Of a DNA stretch of 64,000 nucleotides, positions 21,219 through 34,017 are shown in pieces. Under the pieces are notes generated by a model, which saw nothing but the letters and a program-made list of their open reading frames with translations, had not been told where the DNA came from and ran no database searches. Every line of letters begins with the position of its first letter. Position 1 is the stretch's first letter. Origin of the DNA: Anaspis maculata (lineage: Eukaryota; Arthropoda; Insecta; Coleoptera; Scraptiidae); contig OX421965.1 of the NCBI GenBank assembly GCA_949128115.1, positions 54,678,012 to 54,742,011 on the forward strand, in the 5' to 3' direction. A program made the position numbers and the translations under genes.

Positions 21219-21428
21219 TGTGCTACCTACGGGATTCACAGTTAAACACACTTTCAGCAATAACAAATCTTTATTTACTCTGTATCGCACAAAGGCCGCT
21301 TATCTACTGCCCAAGTCCTATCATCTTACATAACACCTTAAACTGTAATCTCTATTATATAATCCTCGTGCGCACGTCTAGCCGGACGGTGACTCGCCGG
21401 TGATATTCCCGGGTAATCGGTCTCCACA
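21219..21428 (-). repeat. 5' LTR of the 16985-21428 element
   Basis: Partner of 16985-17194 with a single mismatch over 210 bp. Confidence 0.95.
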
Positions 21429-23749
21429 CAACATATTAGGGTTCTTCTGTAAATACTTATGTAGCATTCAGTTGGTTAATTGGAATTACTACATTTTGTT
21501 TTTGTTTGATGGTGTACATCTATTTACTAATTTTGTATTGTTTATATTTAGTTAGTACACTTACTTACTGATATTTGAAAAATATATATTATTACAGAAC
21601 AAGCACAGTATTTCGTGCAAACAGAACAACGTATAAAGAAGTCGATTCGGTTCATCTCATTCGTGATCCTCAAGCGACATTTATTTCAATGTCGACCATC
21701 TCTGGCGCTCGCGACCCCCCAAAAATGTTTACAAAAATAGGTTGTCAGTTCTAATAAAATCGTAAAAAATTGTTCGCCAGAAATAAATAAACACGCAACG
21801 GTGAAAGAAGAAAAAAAAAACGTCTGGTTCTTTTCCCGAAATCGCAGACTCAAAGACGACCGCATAGACTTGTCAACGCCGTAGTTATAGAACGTCAAAA
21901 TTTACGCCAAGAACGGTTAGTAAATGGTTATTCACGTTTCGTGGAAAATTAAATATGTCATTATAAATCAGGTCTGGGTGGACGCGTCAGACATGAACCG
22001 TGCCGCAGAAAAAGACATTAATAAAATTCCACGATTTTTGTTTTTTAATGGAATAATTGGTGATGGTTATGTTCCTGGATGATGGCCAAAGTGAAAATGT
22101 GTGTGTTCTTGCGCGATATCGTCCCAAGAAAAAATTCTTAAAGAAATTGATTATAAAGATATGGTTATAACATGTGGTTTCAGGTCACAGTGAACTGAAA
22201 CAAATAGAATTTCCTTGTACATAGACCTCAAAATGTTCCACCACACACCATCCTGTTCCAGTCGCGGCTGTGAGAATAAAATCGAGAGTAAGTATTCTCG
22301 ACTCAGCTTGATTTTCCCGCCGCAAGATGGCTGCTAAAAACGGATTGCATCAATAGGTAAGTAACAACTAAATTGTCAATTATATCAACATCAAAGTGAC
22401 GACAATGATAAATAAAGTTGAATCGCTAATGAGAAAAGTTGAAATCGAAAAACCCAAGAGCGTTATTCATTTTTGTATTGGGAAATTGGCGTGCAAGGTG
22501 TAGATACCTACTCTGACTCTGAGTCAATGAAATTGCCCTGTCTGATTTTCACACATGCGTGACCAGTATTCCCGAAATTCGCAACTTATCTGACTGTTTT
22601 CTCCTCATCCCAAGTTACTCACTAGAACAGTAAATAGTACTACATGGGCTTTCCGACAACGTGAGCAATAAGAGAAACAACGAGAGGATCCGCATAGGTC
22701 GTACATCGAATTTGCGTAATTCCGAACATAATTAACGAGCCACACTGTGTAATTAGCATCTAAATTTAGTCGGTTCCGGTATTTAAGGACAGTTTATTGC
22801 ATTTTCAGACTAAACGTCCGAAATCGTTCAACAAAACCCATCAAGAAACACGCTTTTTTATTTACAAAATATCAATCGAGCTCGATTTTTACTCCGTCTT
22901 GTTTACATCACAATTTACTCTCGCCACGCTCTTAAGCTTCAACCAACATACCACCCAATTGCAGCCTTTTATTTTCAATGGATTTCAGTTTTATTAGGGA
23001 TCAGTTTTCTTACCTTTCTTCCATCCAAAACCAAGTGCCAAGTGACCTACTGATCTGGATCGATGGTTTGTCACTATTTTCTAGATCGACCAATTAATCC
23101 ATGAGTCTCTATGATCACGATACACATGATCGTGAATCGGATCACATTCCATCAACGTGTAATCCAATGATCAATAGAACAGAACTCAAAATACCTCAAC
23201 ATAAATAACGAAGGCTTGTAATCAAAGGAATTCTCTTCGCAACATCTCTTCGCAATGTTTCCGTTTGAATACGGATTCTCATTATAATGAGAAAATTCGC
23301 AAGAAAAAAGACCATCAAATTTGAAGAATCGACGGAACCTTCAACAATTCAAATTTGACAACTCGCTTGAAATGCGAATACATATTTGCATTTTTTTTTG
23401 TTGATCATCTTTGAACGGTTAACAAATTATTCAGCAATAATTCAATTTCACAATATCAGTGAAGTTTTTTTGTGAATATTCACACATGAGAATCCGCTCT
23501 TTACAGCCTTTATTGCATGATCATACCGTAAACTCTCATAAAAAGACAGACAAGCACAAGTCCGAACATTAAACAAGGCACAGAAGCTTATTATTTTACT
23601 ATAGACGTTGATCGGATAATTGCCAGATCAGATGAGAATAAAAAAACACTCCTCAAAGTTACTCCAATTTTTAAAATTTCAGTAATTGGAGCCTGTCATA
23701 ATAAATAATTTATTTTATTTACACTACAATATTTTATAAAATAATATCA
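21429..23749. other. AT-rich spacer without a recognised gene
   Basis: Only small structures are visible. There is a hairpin near 22273-22318 (AATCGAGAGTAAGTATTCTCGACT context). Near 23108-23150 GATCACGATACACATGATCGTGAATC is palindromic. An inverted pair GCGGATTCTCA near 23270 and 23480-23500 brackets AATTCAAATTTGACAAC words. No frame has protein-like composition. Confidence 0.5.
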
Positions 23750-26187
23750 TTAGAAACTGTCATGAGTGATGTAGATAACGTAATTTTCCATGGGAACAAA
23801 CGAACTGCGACGAACGCCCTGCATGCTCCTGTACTGTCTAGACTGAGCAGGCATCGGCATAGAAACCGGCATTGGCCTTGACCTCGGCCTTGGATTGGGT
23901 CGTCCCACATTCTGTTGCACCATTTTGCCACGGTTGAGCTTCATCGACTCAAAGTGTTTGATATCCTGGTCGTACGGTCTGGGTCGCCTGTCCTTGACCA
24001 TAATTACTGGAATCATCTCTTTCGGTTTGTGCTCCTCCTGTGGTTCCTCCACCACTTGAGGCGTATGCTGTTGAGGAAAATCCGTGTACGCCATGTGGGG
24101 CACTTGCGTGGAAATTTCTCGATACAAAGAGCTAGGTTCTTGATAGTTTGGAACCACGACGCTTTCAATTTGCGGCGTAAGATAATTGCCGAGACCGTCA
24201 GTTTTGGGTCGTTCAGCCTCATACTGCGCAACATAAACCGGTTCCATTTGAGCATGTAAGTTTTGTTGGGGCGAATGCAGCTCTTGTAATTGTGGTGTCA
24301 ACTCTTCCTCTCGCTGTCTCGATTGACCTAGTTGTTGCTGAGTCAATTGGTGCTGAGCCAAGTGCTGTTGGTGCTGAGCCAACTGCTGCTGAGTCAGTCG
24401 TTGTTGACTCAACTGTTGTTCGTAGAAAGCTTCCTGCGCGTTGAACTGCTGTTGAGCCACTTGCTCCTCACTCAATAATCGAGTCAATTCTTGTGGAATC
24501 TCAACCTGAGGATACCCTGCGGATGTTTCAGCATAATTCTGAAACTCTTGCTGATGGTGAAAATTAGGACGATTCGGATATGCTTTGATCGGTTTCAATT
24601 GAATGTCGTCTAAAGGTCCTGTGGGCCTGTGTGACGGCGGAATTTGCTGAATATTGTTACCCAACCACATTTCTGGAATAACAGTCATCTGTTCGATAAT
24701 ATGCGGATGTTGTACTTGTTCCTGTGGTTGGTGTAGGTTTTGTTGCTGAGGGCGCTGATCATAGATGTTGATCGGCCGGCCGTATATAGTTTTAGGATTC
24801 AGTTCTGTCGCATGGATATGCGGTTCTTGTACGAATATCATCTGGTCTGCATGTGGTGGGCGTTTAGTTAAAATTGGGGCAGGTACTTCGTGAATTGCTT
24901 GCGGTTTTCTATAAAGCGTCTCATCTCCACCATTACTATACTGTTCCTGTTGCGGATAACTCCACTGCGGTTGAATTCTTATATCGTTGTGAACTGGACC
25001 TTCGTACGTCTTTACTTCCTCAAACTGAGGCTTCAGTTCAATATGTTGCGGCCTTGCACTTTCAACATAAACTGGTTTCTTGGGCATTCGAGCTTGGTGA
25101 TGATGGCGGTTGTTTCGCATGTAACCGAAGTTCTTGGAAGGCGGTGCTGGTGGCATCTTTTTAAATCCGTGCATGTTACCGTCGAAGCTCTGCGGCTGTT
25201 GACGCAACAAATTTTTCATTAAACTACCGATCGATGGTGGTCCGAAGTAATTGTGGTCGTAATGATTGTACCTTTCTGGCTGCTTATTCTGCCATGGATC
25301 TAGCATCACGTACCTCTGAGGAGGATCGTTCATGCCAGATTGGAGGTGCAGTTCATACACAGCCGGTACTCTGACCACTTCCACAAGTTTGGACGTTTTC
25401 GGTCCATGATCAAGATAATTAACTACATTGTGCAATTCTTTGAGGCTTGGGCGTACCTTGCTGATGTATTGTTGATGGACAGGCATACTGTGAGCAGTCT
25501 GTTGAGTGTACCGCATTTTATTGCTCGCGAATGTCTTCTCTTGCTGGACTTCTGGAGCAGACTCATGGACTTGATAGACGCCAGGGCCCGTCATCCCGTT
25601 GGGACTGTGGCTGTGATGCACTACGTAGGATGGCAATGAAATTTGATCTTCCTGTTTGACTTTTGGTGAATACTCCTCGATCGAATTGTTGAGATTAGAG
25701 TAGACATGTTTTTCGAGGAACTGATAACTTCTTGATGGTACTGGTGTGCGTTCATGTGGAGGACTAGATGAAGGTGAAACAGTAGTTGACTGCGACTGCA
25801 GGTGGTGGTTGGGAAGAGGCGTTGTCGAGGGTTGCACTGCTATCCGCGTCAATTCACCAGACGGCGTCGATTGTCCTCCATCATTTGGAGGTTGCAGCGC
25901 GACCCTTTCGTTTTTCACAGTAGTCGGTGAAGTAGTTGTAGTATTACTTTCTGGCTGCACCCCATAACTTCCACCTACATTTATGTGGAAAGTTTCAGTC
26001 GTATTCTTTGTGCTAGTGCTCGGTATCAAACGTTTGATTTTTCCTTCACTATTCCTCACAACAAGGAACAATATTAACTGAAGTATCTGCAAAGCGAAAT
26101 AATGAAAATATTAATTAAGTTTTGAAATAGGTACCTACAGATACGGGCAATAATAAAGATCGCTGTACTTACAAGTATTCGATTCAT
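23750..26187 (-). CDS. Secreted Gln/Pro/His-rich protein of unknown function, two exons
   Basis: Exon 1 (26187-26173) encodes MNRIL and ends at a perfect donor CTT|GTAAGT. Exon 2 begins at 26086 after TTTGCAG and runs to the stop at 23750, for 783 residues in total. The joined start MNRIL-ILQLILFLVV is a good signal peptide that exists only after splicing. The rest is low-complexity: a Thr/Ser/Pro part, Tyr/His/Pro segments, and a strongly glutamine-rich stretch (about residues 540-605; QQLSQQRLTQQQLAQHQQ) with many LxQxQL-type short repeats. It ends in a basic, Pro/Met-rich tail (RPNPRPRSRPMPVSMPMP). An AATAAA signal lies about 36 nt after the stop. I recognise no named domain. The composition fits an extracellular matrix, silk/cuticle-like or salivary protein, but that is inference. 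Confidence 0.85.
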
Positions 26188-27683
26188 GCCTGCACTAGAA
26201 ACTATCCACACTAAACCTACAACATAAATGACTGCGCGGTCCGCCGAAATTTCTTCTTATATCATAATTATTTTTAATTTGTTGTATTTATAATTAAATG
26301 CGGCAAGTACGGACTTTCTCGACTCAAACTGTTTTGTTCTTGGTCATGAACGTTTATGGGCCAGGAGTCGCTTAAATTTTAATACATAATTCATCAAAAT
26401 AAAGCTAGTCAATTTAGATCATTCATCACGGTGTTCTGCTGCTGAATGCGCCATTAATTTGTGCCAAAAATTCATTTAAAATCATCAAAGATTTTTAATA
26501 GTTTTAAAACAGTCCTAAGTTTTGGCTGTAGATCGATTAAACCGAGGATTAAACTTCCGAATTATTGGCGGTCCCTATGGAACACAACACAGTACTCAAC
26601 AATTGAAATGGAACACCTTAAAATGTTGAGTAGTTGAATTATTAAAATTATCGTTAACTCCTGAAAGAAAGGGCAAATTTACATGACTTTTATTCTCGAG
26701 AATAACCATTTTGACGAGGGTTTTGACAATGTATAATCTTTTTTTTTTTACTAGTTTTTCATATGATTTATTTATACAGAATATCATAGTTAGGTATTTT
26801 GGCAAATCATAACTTTTTACCCCTTTCAGGATATATCGGAAAGGTTTGCCCGGCTTTTGGCCATCTTATTCAATCACACTAATTACAGGATGATCTCAAA
26901 AAAGCGATCCTAAGTATAGGCTATCGATGACAGCTTTGTTCATCGTTATACCCAGCTTAAAACTCAGTGGCTCATGGTTAAGTTGGAATGGAATCTTCAA
27001 TGTTATTGGATCAAAATCCACCCGACAAGATTTTTATGGTAGAGGTAGAAGACGCTTTACACGTGACCTGAATGCGACACAGATCTGGATTATCTGTTTG
27101 GTGGAATAGAAAGAGAAATTGAAATGTGTCTTCCGAGGTGTCTTCCAAAGATTCAGAATCCCAACCATTTCAAGATGCTCCTTGCCTGCAAACATTCGAA
27201 GAAAACCGCCGCTTTTACTTGCTGGACATGATCGTAATCGGTGTAGCCTATCTTACGAAAATCAGGGACCCGTTTCATAAAACTGCAAATCCTATTTCAC
27301 AACTGTGTAGCCTTGGCCTGCTAAGAAATTATTTGACTAAAAGGTATTTTAAATCCCGACAGGTACAGGTCCATTTTCTTACGTTCAAAACAGATTTTGA
27401 AACGTTCACATTATGATTATACGCTTGCGTCAATCTATCGTGGAACTCTAGGTAAGAAATGGCATGGCGGTGATTTTTCTCTGAAAACATACAGTCGAGT
27501 TTTGGTTTCACCATGGACTTTCTTGGGTAATTAAAGCGGGAAGCATTTTGAAATTGTTGACACTAGTGAATCTTCGCGGCGCGAAAAAAGCGTACACCAG
27601 AACTCCGACTTCCGGAATTACGAAGATTTCCGGTGACTTCCGGGAATTCCGGTGATTTTCGAAAGACTTCCGGGAATTCCTAA
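26188..27683. other. Upstream region and spacer, no gene supported
   Basis: This region holds the 5' flank of the Gln-rich gene. A Kozak-like context is present but no clear TATA box. Plus-strand open frames near 26927-27416 lack splice signals, protein-like composition or any recognisable motif. Confidence 0.4.
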
Positions 27684-28261
27684 TAACGTATGGTCCGAAA
27701 GTTTTGGAAAATTGTTCAAAGCTAATAACTTTTTCTGAATAGTCTTTATTTTTCAACTTGATATTGCAAAAATTAACATCATATAGAACAATAACAAATT
27801 CATATTCAACATATTGATAATGGACCATTATCTTCGATGGATCTCAATTTTCTTCTGCCATGTTCCATAATTTTTTGTATCAATTTCTCCAATTCGAAAT
27901 TCTCTAATGTTATTGAAAAATGCGACGCCGTAATTGGTCTTCATTTGCAGCTTCCCATCCCTTGTCGTATACAATCCTGCTCAATACTTACCAAAAATAT
28001 TATATTGGTCGAGCTTGCGGTACATTGGAAGACAGGATCTCAGAGAAATTAATCCTGCTGTTGTCCAGAGAATGATCGAACATGGCAGAAGAAAACTAAG
28101 AGCCATCAAAAATAATGGCCCATCTTCAATATGTTTAATATGAATTTGGTATTGTTGAAGACGATGCTAGTTTTTGCAATATTGAGTTACAAAATTAAAA
28201 CTATCTAAAAAAAGTTATAAGCTTTTCAAAAAAATTCCCAAAACTTTCGGACCATACGTTA
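27684..28261. repeat. Inverted-repeat element, about 580 bp
   Basis: TAACGTATGGTCCGAAAGTTTTGG on the left pairs with CCAAAACTTTCGGACCATACGTTA on the right. Arms of roughly 150 bp include TAATAACTTTTT/AAAAAGTTATAA and AATGGACCATTATCTTC/GAAGATGGGCCATTATT. The loop has no gene. Confidence 0.85.
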
Positions 28262-28744
28262 GATGAAAATAAATGTACGCACTGAATTCCGGAGAAATCA
28301 ACCCCACCCGAGAATCAACCCCTCGCCCTGGATGAATTTTGACCCCATAAATAAAAAGGATTGAAGTCGAGCTTGAAGTCCTGCCCTCGGTCCTGCCATT
28401 TATTTTGACCTTCTATATTCCCAAAAATGAAAGACCTCGTAAAAGACCAACATTTTTTCCAATATTTTTATAAGCATTTTGCAAAACTGTCCTGGACTCC
28501 TTTAATGTTGAGTGTGGAACACCTGTATACTATTTTTTCCATTACTAAAAAAGTAGAAAATCTACATTACGATTATTGAACAGATTAAGGCGGTCACTTA
28601 TAGTTTCCCGGCAAAATTACATTTTTTTGGCTGTAATTTGAATGTTACTCAAACATCAACATAACTGAATACAAACAAGATAGTTAAAGAAGAAGGTCGT
28701 TTCAACTGTTGACTTTTTTGGCACCTAAAATCCTGAAAAATCCT

Positions 28745-28966
28745 ATACATTTCGCGTGCAATTCCAACTTGCTGTGAATCGGCACCTCCGCCAAATGGAC
28801 GGATGTGTCCAACTCGGCTGTTGAAGTCACCAGTTCAGTTCAACGGGCCAATGCCTACACGTATGTTCTGGAATGCACTACTAGAGCTTCGCACTTGTAT
28901 GTACACTGCGATCTGATGGGAAGACCGGGTGTGCTCCAGAATTCACAAGAATCGCCGCCCGTAACA
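28745..28966 (-). mobile_element. Truncated LTR of the TGTTACGAGC family, minus orientation
   Basis: The reverse complement begins TGTTACGGGCGGCGATTCTTG and follows the LTRs at 13667, 46769 and 49254 through CAGATCGCAGTG, GCATTCCAGAACATACGTGTAGGC and GGCGGAGGTGCCG, then stops matching. It is a 5' fragment of about 220 bp. Confidence 0.88.
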
Positions 28967-31900
28967 ATATCTCAGGAAGCAGTTGAGTTTTTTGGCACAT
29001 CAGAGCTTAATCTCAGTCTAAAGGAGGCACAAGACAAGTCCGAAACACGACTGTTCCGAAAAACGAAAGACAATGTTCACAAATCTTTGTATAAAGGTTG
29101 TACCTGCAAGTAGTTTGGGAATCACGCATCGTCGATAACTTTTCGGCAATATTATGATATGAGTTATAATCCCAAAGCTGAAAACACAAGGAGTCTCCGG
29201 CCTGCGGCGTACGCCGTGCCGGAGGCCTGCATTTACGGGCTACGAGACTTGCAGCTTTCACCTAGTAAACAAACTCATTTTTTACGCATTTCTTCTGCAG
29301 ATAGACGGAACAGTTTTGCGGGACGTGATGTCGGACATTTTTTTTCCATTTTATTGGAAAATGTAGTAATTTTTCGACCTGTTTTTAATTTTCGCCTGTT
29401 TTTGTCAGAAATATTTTTAACCTCCCGATGACAGTTCAACTTTACGATGATTCAAACTGAAAATATACTAGCCCTTCGTCCAAAAAAAAGGGACCCATGG
29501 AATCATCAATCCTTTCACCTTTTCCCTCTTCCAGTCGAAAAGACACGCTAGGCCATGAAGAACTATTGACAAGACAAGGAACATTCCAGCAGGTCTGCAG
29601 TTTTAGCAGGATTTACGTGTAAAAAGTTAAATAAACCGAATTTCAAAAAACCCACACGCTCAAAGTTGCGTATTGGACCAAAATTCATGTGAGTACCTTA
29701 AATTTGCAATTTGCTTTCGTTTTAGAGCTTGGTGGAACGAGTTTTTGTCGGCCTTGAACGGCCGCCGTCAAGATAACTTTAACTTGATTGAAGGCCGCCC
29801 CGTGCGGTTGGTGTCTAAATGACGGTGATACAGCTCTGCGCCCCTCTAGTCGCATTTCCACGTATGACAAAGTCGGTTTTCCAAGATATCAATATCAATT
29901 TAGTAAGAAATATAATTTTACTTTCAGAGTAAGCCTAGAATGCTAAAGTAGAGAATTTGCCCAGCCAGCTGTCACAGTAGAAGTGAACCTCGAGGTGATG
30001 AACCTACTACCTATAACACAGGTCAACAAAGTGAAAAAAAAAATTTGTGCTTGGGTTTATTTTATGATTTTATTGAATGTCATGAGTCAAAATAATGAAA
30101 AACTACCGACATTCTCATTAAAGTTTGCTTTTGTAATATTGGTAGGTACTAATGGAACAGATTTCATATCATGAATAAAAACAGAAAATCAGTTTATAGG
30201 GGGACGGAGGGAAATTCTGACGTTCATGTGTCATCTACATTAGAGTGTAGAGTGCTCTGGAGTCGCAAAAACGATAGTCAAGTGTTTTATTTGACGTTTG
30301 TAGGAAATTAAAAATGCCGAAAAAAATGAAAAAATGTAAAAGTTCTCATGATCATAATAAGAAGAGTCAAGGACTTTATTTCTGATTTTTTTCAATTATT
30401 TTGTATCAATTATTCGTTGAAGTTGATAAAAAGAACAAAAAAAATAAATTTTTCAATTTTTTTCAACAAGTGAATTTATCAAAATCGACATTTTCATAAA
30501 TTTTTAAATATGTCAAAAGCAAACTTTTTCATGGGATATTATTTTTTTTCAGGTTGATTTGACTCAAGCTACAGAAATTTAGTATACTTATCCCAGGCAC
30601 AAAATTGATGTTGACCTGTGTAATCAATGATAGATAATCAATCACAGTAGCACCTCGATTAGCGCAGTTCAGTTCACACAGTTGTATATTATGTATAAAC
30701 ATGAAAAGAAATTATTAATCGAGAACGCCCGTAGTTGAAGCTACCCTGTAGTCACATGGAAATTATCCACCTAGAAGACGTAAGTCGTTCTTATGTGGAT
30801 GGATCTGTGGAATAATAGAGGTACTTACCTACACGTTACAACTTACCATGTTCTTGAAAATGCGTTGAAGAAATTCCGCTATCTCTGGAACAGCTCAACA
30901 TTAATGATGATGCACAATGTCAGTGATGTGCACAATACATTGAATTACTGACAATGCTGAGGAAACTCAAAACTGCACTTTTACACAAGAACTTGAGTTG
31001 ACACTGTCCACTATTCCCTCGATCCTTTCTTCTTATAGAAAGTACCTCCTGCTTTGCCCATACTGCCCTCCATTCTGCACGACCACGATACTTCGACAAT
31101 GCTAGGCAAAATAAAAATCGAGATAAAAATGGACTGATTTTAGGGCATGAAGCCTGTTTCGGCCAACGGACAACCTTTACCTGTTCATATTGCACTTATT
31201 CTTTTACCACCCGACACCCACAACGTAGTATTTTTGGAACCGGGGAATAGCTTCTCATGCGATGTTGCCTAGGTGACACCCAATCACAGGCCTGGTTGGT
31301 TGCCTAGCAACTTCACATATGAACAGATCACACCTGTGTCCCGAGATAGAGCCCCAGGCACAGAATAATCAGAGCAGCAGAACACAGTGGCACACTTGCT
31401 TTCGCATCATAAATCACGATATTGGGCCGTGTAATGTGAATTTTTGAAATCGCGAGACAAATTAACCTCGAAAAACCGTCAAGGAAAAGGCGCGAGGCGC
31501 GACTGATGACTGATGACGAACTAGCTGTCAATGTCAAGTAACTTCAGCTGTCAATTCCAGAGGGCGTCAAGTCAAGACTGTCACCTGTCACCTGTCACCC
31601 TTTCTTCTTGTCCCACAGTAAAGTAGTCAGAGGTGAAGTTATGTCCGAACCACCATGTCTGCACCCTCTCCTAGGTCTGCACGGACTAGCGCGTCGATCG
31701 TCGGTCAACAAGATCCTTGGGGTTATGGTGTTAGTGCTGCAACCTGAAGCCGCATCCACATAGGATTACTCCAGTGAACGGTATGATAAAAAAAAGCCTT
31801 ACTATGGGTTTTTACATTTAGCATTCACATCGAGGTTCACATACTTGAGTTTGAGTATCGTTCATAATGAATGCTAAGTACCTAAATTTAACTTACGAGT

Positions 31901-32292
31901 ATTCCGTTACCGCAAAACTTTAACAGCAAATTAATGTTTTTGTTCACAATGACATGTTCCAGGATGTTAACTTATATGCCGTTATTGCCGTTCCGTCAAA
32001 CTTGACCAAGATTCAAGTTCTACATCCTAGTTAAAGGGACTAGTACCAACGAGAGTACCAATCTTACGGCATAAGGCTTGCGGCATAAGTTACCATCCAT
32101 TATGAACGAAGTTTAACAGCAACCATCAGCAACCATTTCGAGCATTTCTTGGGCTGCATGGGCAGTGAATTTATTTGAATCAATGTAAATCCATTATCCT
32201 TGGACAGTTTTTTTCTAAAATCATTGAAAACTACTTTATTAAACAACATAATGGAATAATTGGCAGTTATTACTGGAAAGAATTTTTCAAGC
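28967..32292. other. 3.3-kb spacer, no gene supported
   Basis: I see only short structures: a GC-rich hairpin near 29194-29226 (CTCCGGCCTGCGGCG with its complement), a heptamer run GTCACCT x3 near 31580-31600, and poly-A/T-rich tracts near 30300-30560. Open frames are short, lack splice-site support and resemble nothing I know. Confidence 0.45.
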
Positions 32293-32599
32293 GAGGAGCT
32301 CGTGGTGATGTGGTGTGGTGGTCAGCGCGGTCGCGGGTTCGATCCCCGCCGGGGACGGATTTTCGCCTCGAAAACAAAAGCTTCTTGGTTTAGTTAAAAT
32401 GCTTGCTAAAGCACGTAAAATACAAACGATGGTGTCGACCCCATACTATGTTGGTGGTCGTTAAAAATCCCTACCCTGTGTTGGAACACACAGGGGTTCA
32501 GCAAAATTTCCGGTATAGTGGAGGAAAGCATTCACCAGCGTCGGTGTTAGGGCTCGTTGCGAAAATAGGCCGACGTTAGATAAACGAATAAAAAAAAAA
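32293..32599 (+). mobile_element. tRNA-derived SINE with A-rich tail
   Basis: The head GTGGTGTGGTGGTCAGCGCGG resembles a tRNA D arm with A box, and GGTCGCGGGTTCGATCCCCG is a perfect T arm with B box. The anticodon arm between them is missing. A non-tRNA body follows (with ACACACAGGGGTTCAGC and TAGGGCTCGTTGCGAAAATAGGCC) and it ends in AATAAAAAAAAAA. TTCAAG words at both sides (near 32287 and 32600) may be the remains of a target duplication. Confidence 0.8.
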
Positions 32600-34017
32600 T
32601 TCAAGAGCTTCCCAATGATGGTTCACAAGTCTGCCTTCGAAAATCGGTTGTGTCACCCTAAAACCTCCCCGACGAGTAGCAAGGAACGCCGAACGGATGG
32701 AAATTATTGTATGAGACGTCCGGTCCCTTCGGGTGGGAAGTTACAGAATTAGACAGAAAGATTGAAAATAATTTGCAGGAAATTTAAAATTTTGAAAAAT
32801 TTAATTTCGCGGAACTTCGCGGAAAAACTAAAAATCTTTTCCCAAATCATCTTATTGTAAAAATCATCAATTGAGGCTTCACTTGAAGCTTCATCAATCC
32901 ATCCTTCAAGTCTGGTCTCGAAAATCCAGGCTGGTTTTACATTTTTAACCGGAAAATTCCCGGGGAAATGGAAAAAAATTGTTGTAAAATGTTAGAGAAC
33001 CAATTACCCGAGCAATTACCTCTTGTTCGAAAAAAAAAGTGAAAATCTGTTAACGGGATAAAAAGTTGGAGAATATGCAGTTTTTCCATAGAGAAGAACT
33101 CGAGAATCGTAGGTCCGATTTCGAAAAATTTTCATCCAGAAATTAAAATCTTTCCTCCAACTTTCACTCGTAGCATGTCTGCACTTGAAATGAAAATTCG
33201 TGGGGCTCACCAGGTCGCGGGCTCACCGCATATTTAAGTTTGCACTGCAGTTTTTTCACGGAATGTGCAAATTTCATTTTGAAAAAATTAGCGTCGGAAA
33301 ACCGGAACCGTGTCGATTTTGAAAATGGGTCAACACGACGCTTTACTTCCGATATCAGTTGGAATTTTTCGAGGAATTGAAAAAAAAAAAGTCGATAGCC
33401 GAGCATGCAGGAATAAATTTTTGAGTGGAGTCCTCGGCATCAAAAGCGAGTCGTCCTGGTACAAACCCGGGTGAAGGAGGCCTTCTCGAGTGACAACGGC
33501 TAGGAGAAATGTTGAAAAATCCTAATGTCCGACTGGAAAATGATGAAAAACTGCAACTGCAGAGATTTAATTTGACTCTTGTTGTGTTGCTTTCTGCCAA
33601 ATTTGGTTCCAATCCATCGGACTGAAAGCTGTCCTTGATAGAAAACAAACATATTTGGTTACACACCCTTAGTTGAGTCTCACTTGAGAATGGGTAATCG
33701 ATTTTTGATTCAGCAATAATTAGCGAATCGCCTCCTAAGCAGCAAGTCAGGAGATTCGATCATCGATAAGGAAATTTTACCGAATTTAGTTGAAAATAAT
33801 ATGCGTAAATCTGACATGATTATTTGCTTCAAAGGATTTCAATAAGATTGTTTTCCCCTAATATAACTTTGAACACAATTTAACCAATACTACATGATGG
33901 TTAAATTCACGTAATAATGCCTACAAAATTTCTTATAGGTAACATTTACATTGAAGGCGAAAATAGGTCATAGCTTGGGATATTTGTTCTTATATAATTC
34001 CTGATTTTAATGCCATA
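32600..34017. other. Spacer, no gene supported
   Basis: AT-rich sequence with short frames only; no repeats, RNA genes or coding features recognised. Confidence 0.4.

Larger units (their letters stand above)
16985..21428 (-). mobile_element. Ty3/gypsy LTR element with near-identical LTRs, 5-bp TSD and a broken interior
   Basis: It is 4,444 bp, flanked by a perfect 5-bp target duplication CAACA (16980-16984 and 21429-21433). The LTRs (210 bp, TG...CA) differ at one base. On the minus strand the order is 5' LTR, primer-binding site, 55-bp tandem repeats, gag, protease, RT, RNase H, remnant integrase, polypurine tract, 3' LTR. The interior is heavily interrupted and shorter than a full gypsy element, with most of the integrase missing. 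Confidence 0.95.

Noticed and set aside
23915..25967. Several plus-strand frames of 70-114 codons
   Set aside because: They are antisense shadows of the Gln-rich secreted protein gene, whose biased codons suppress stops on the other strand.
26927..27416. Plus-strand frames of 60 and 96 codons
   Set aside because: No splice signals, no motifs, and composition like the surrounding AT-rich spacer.
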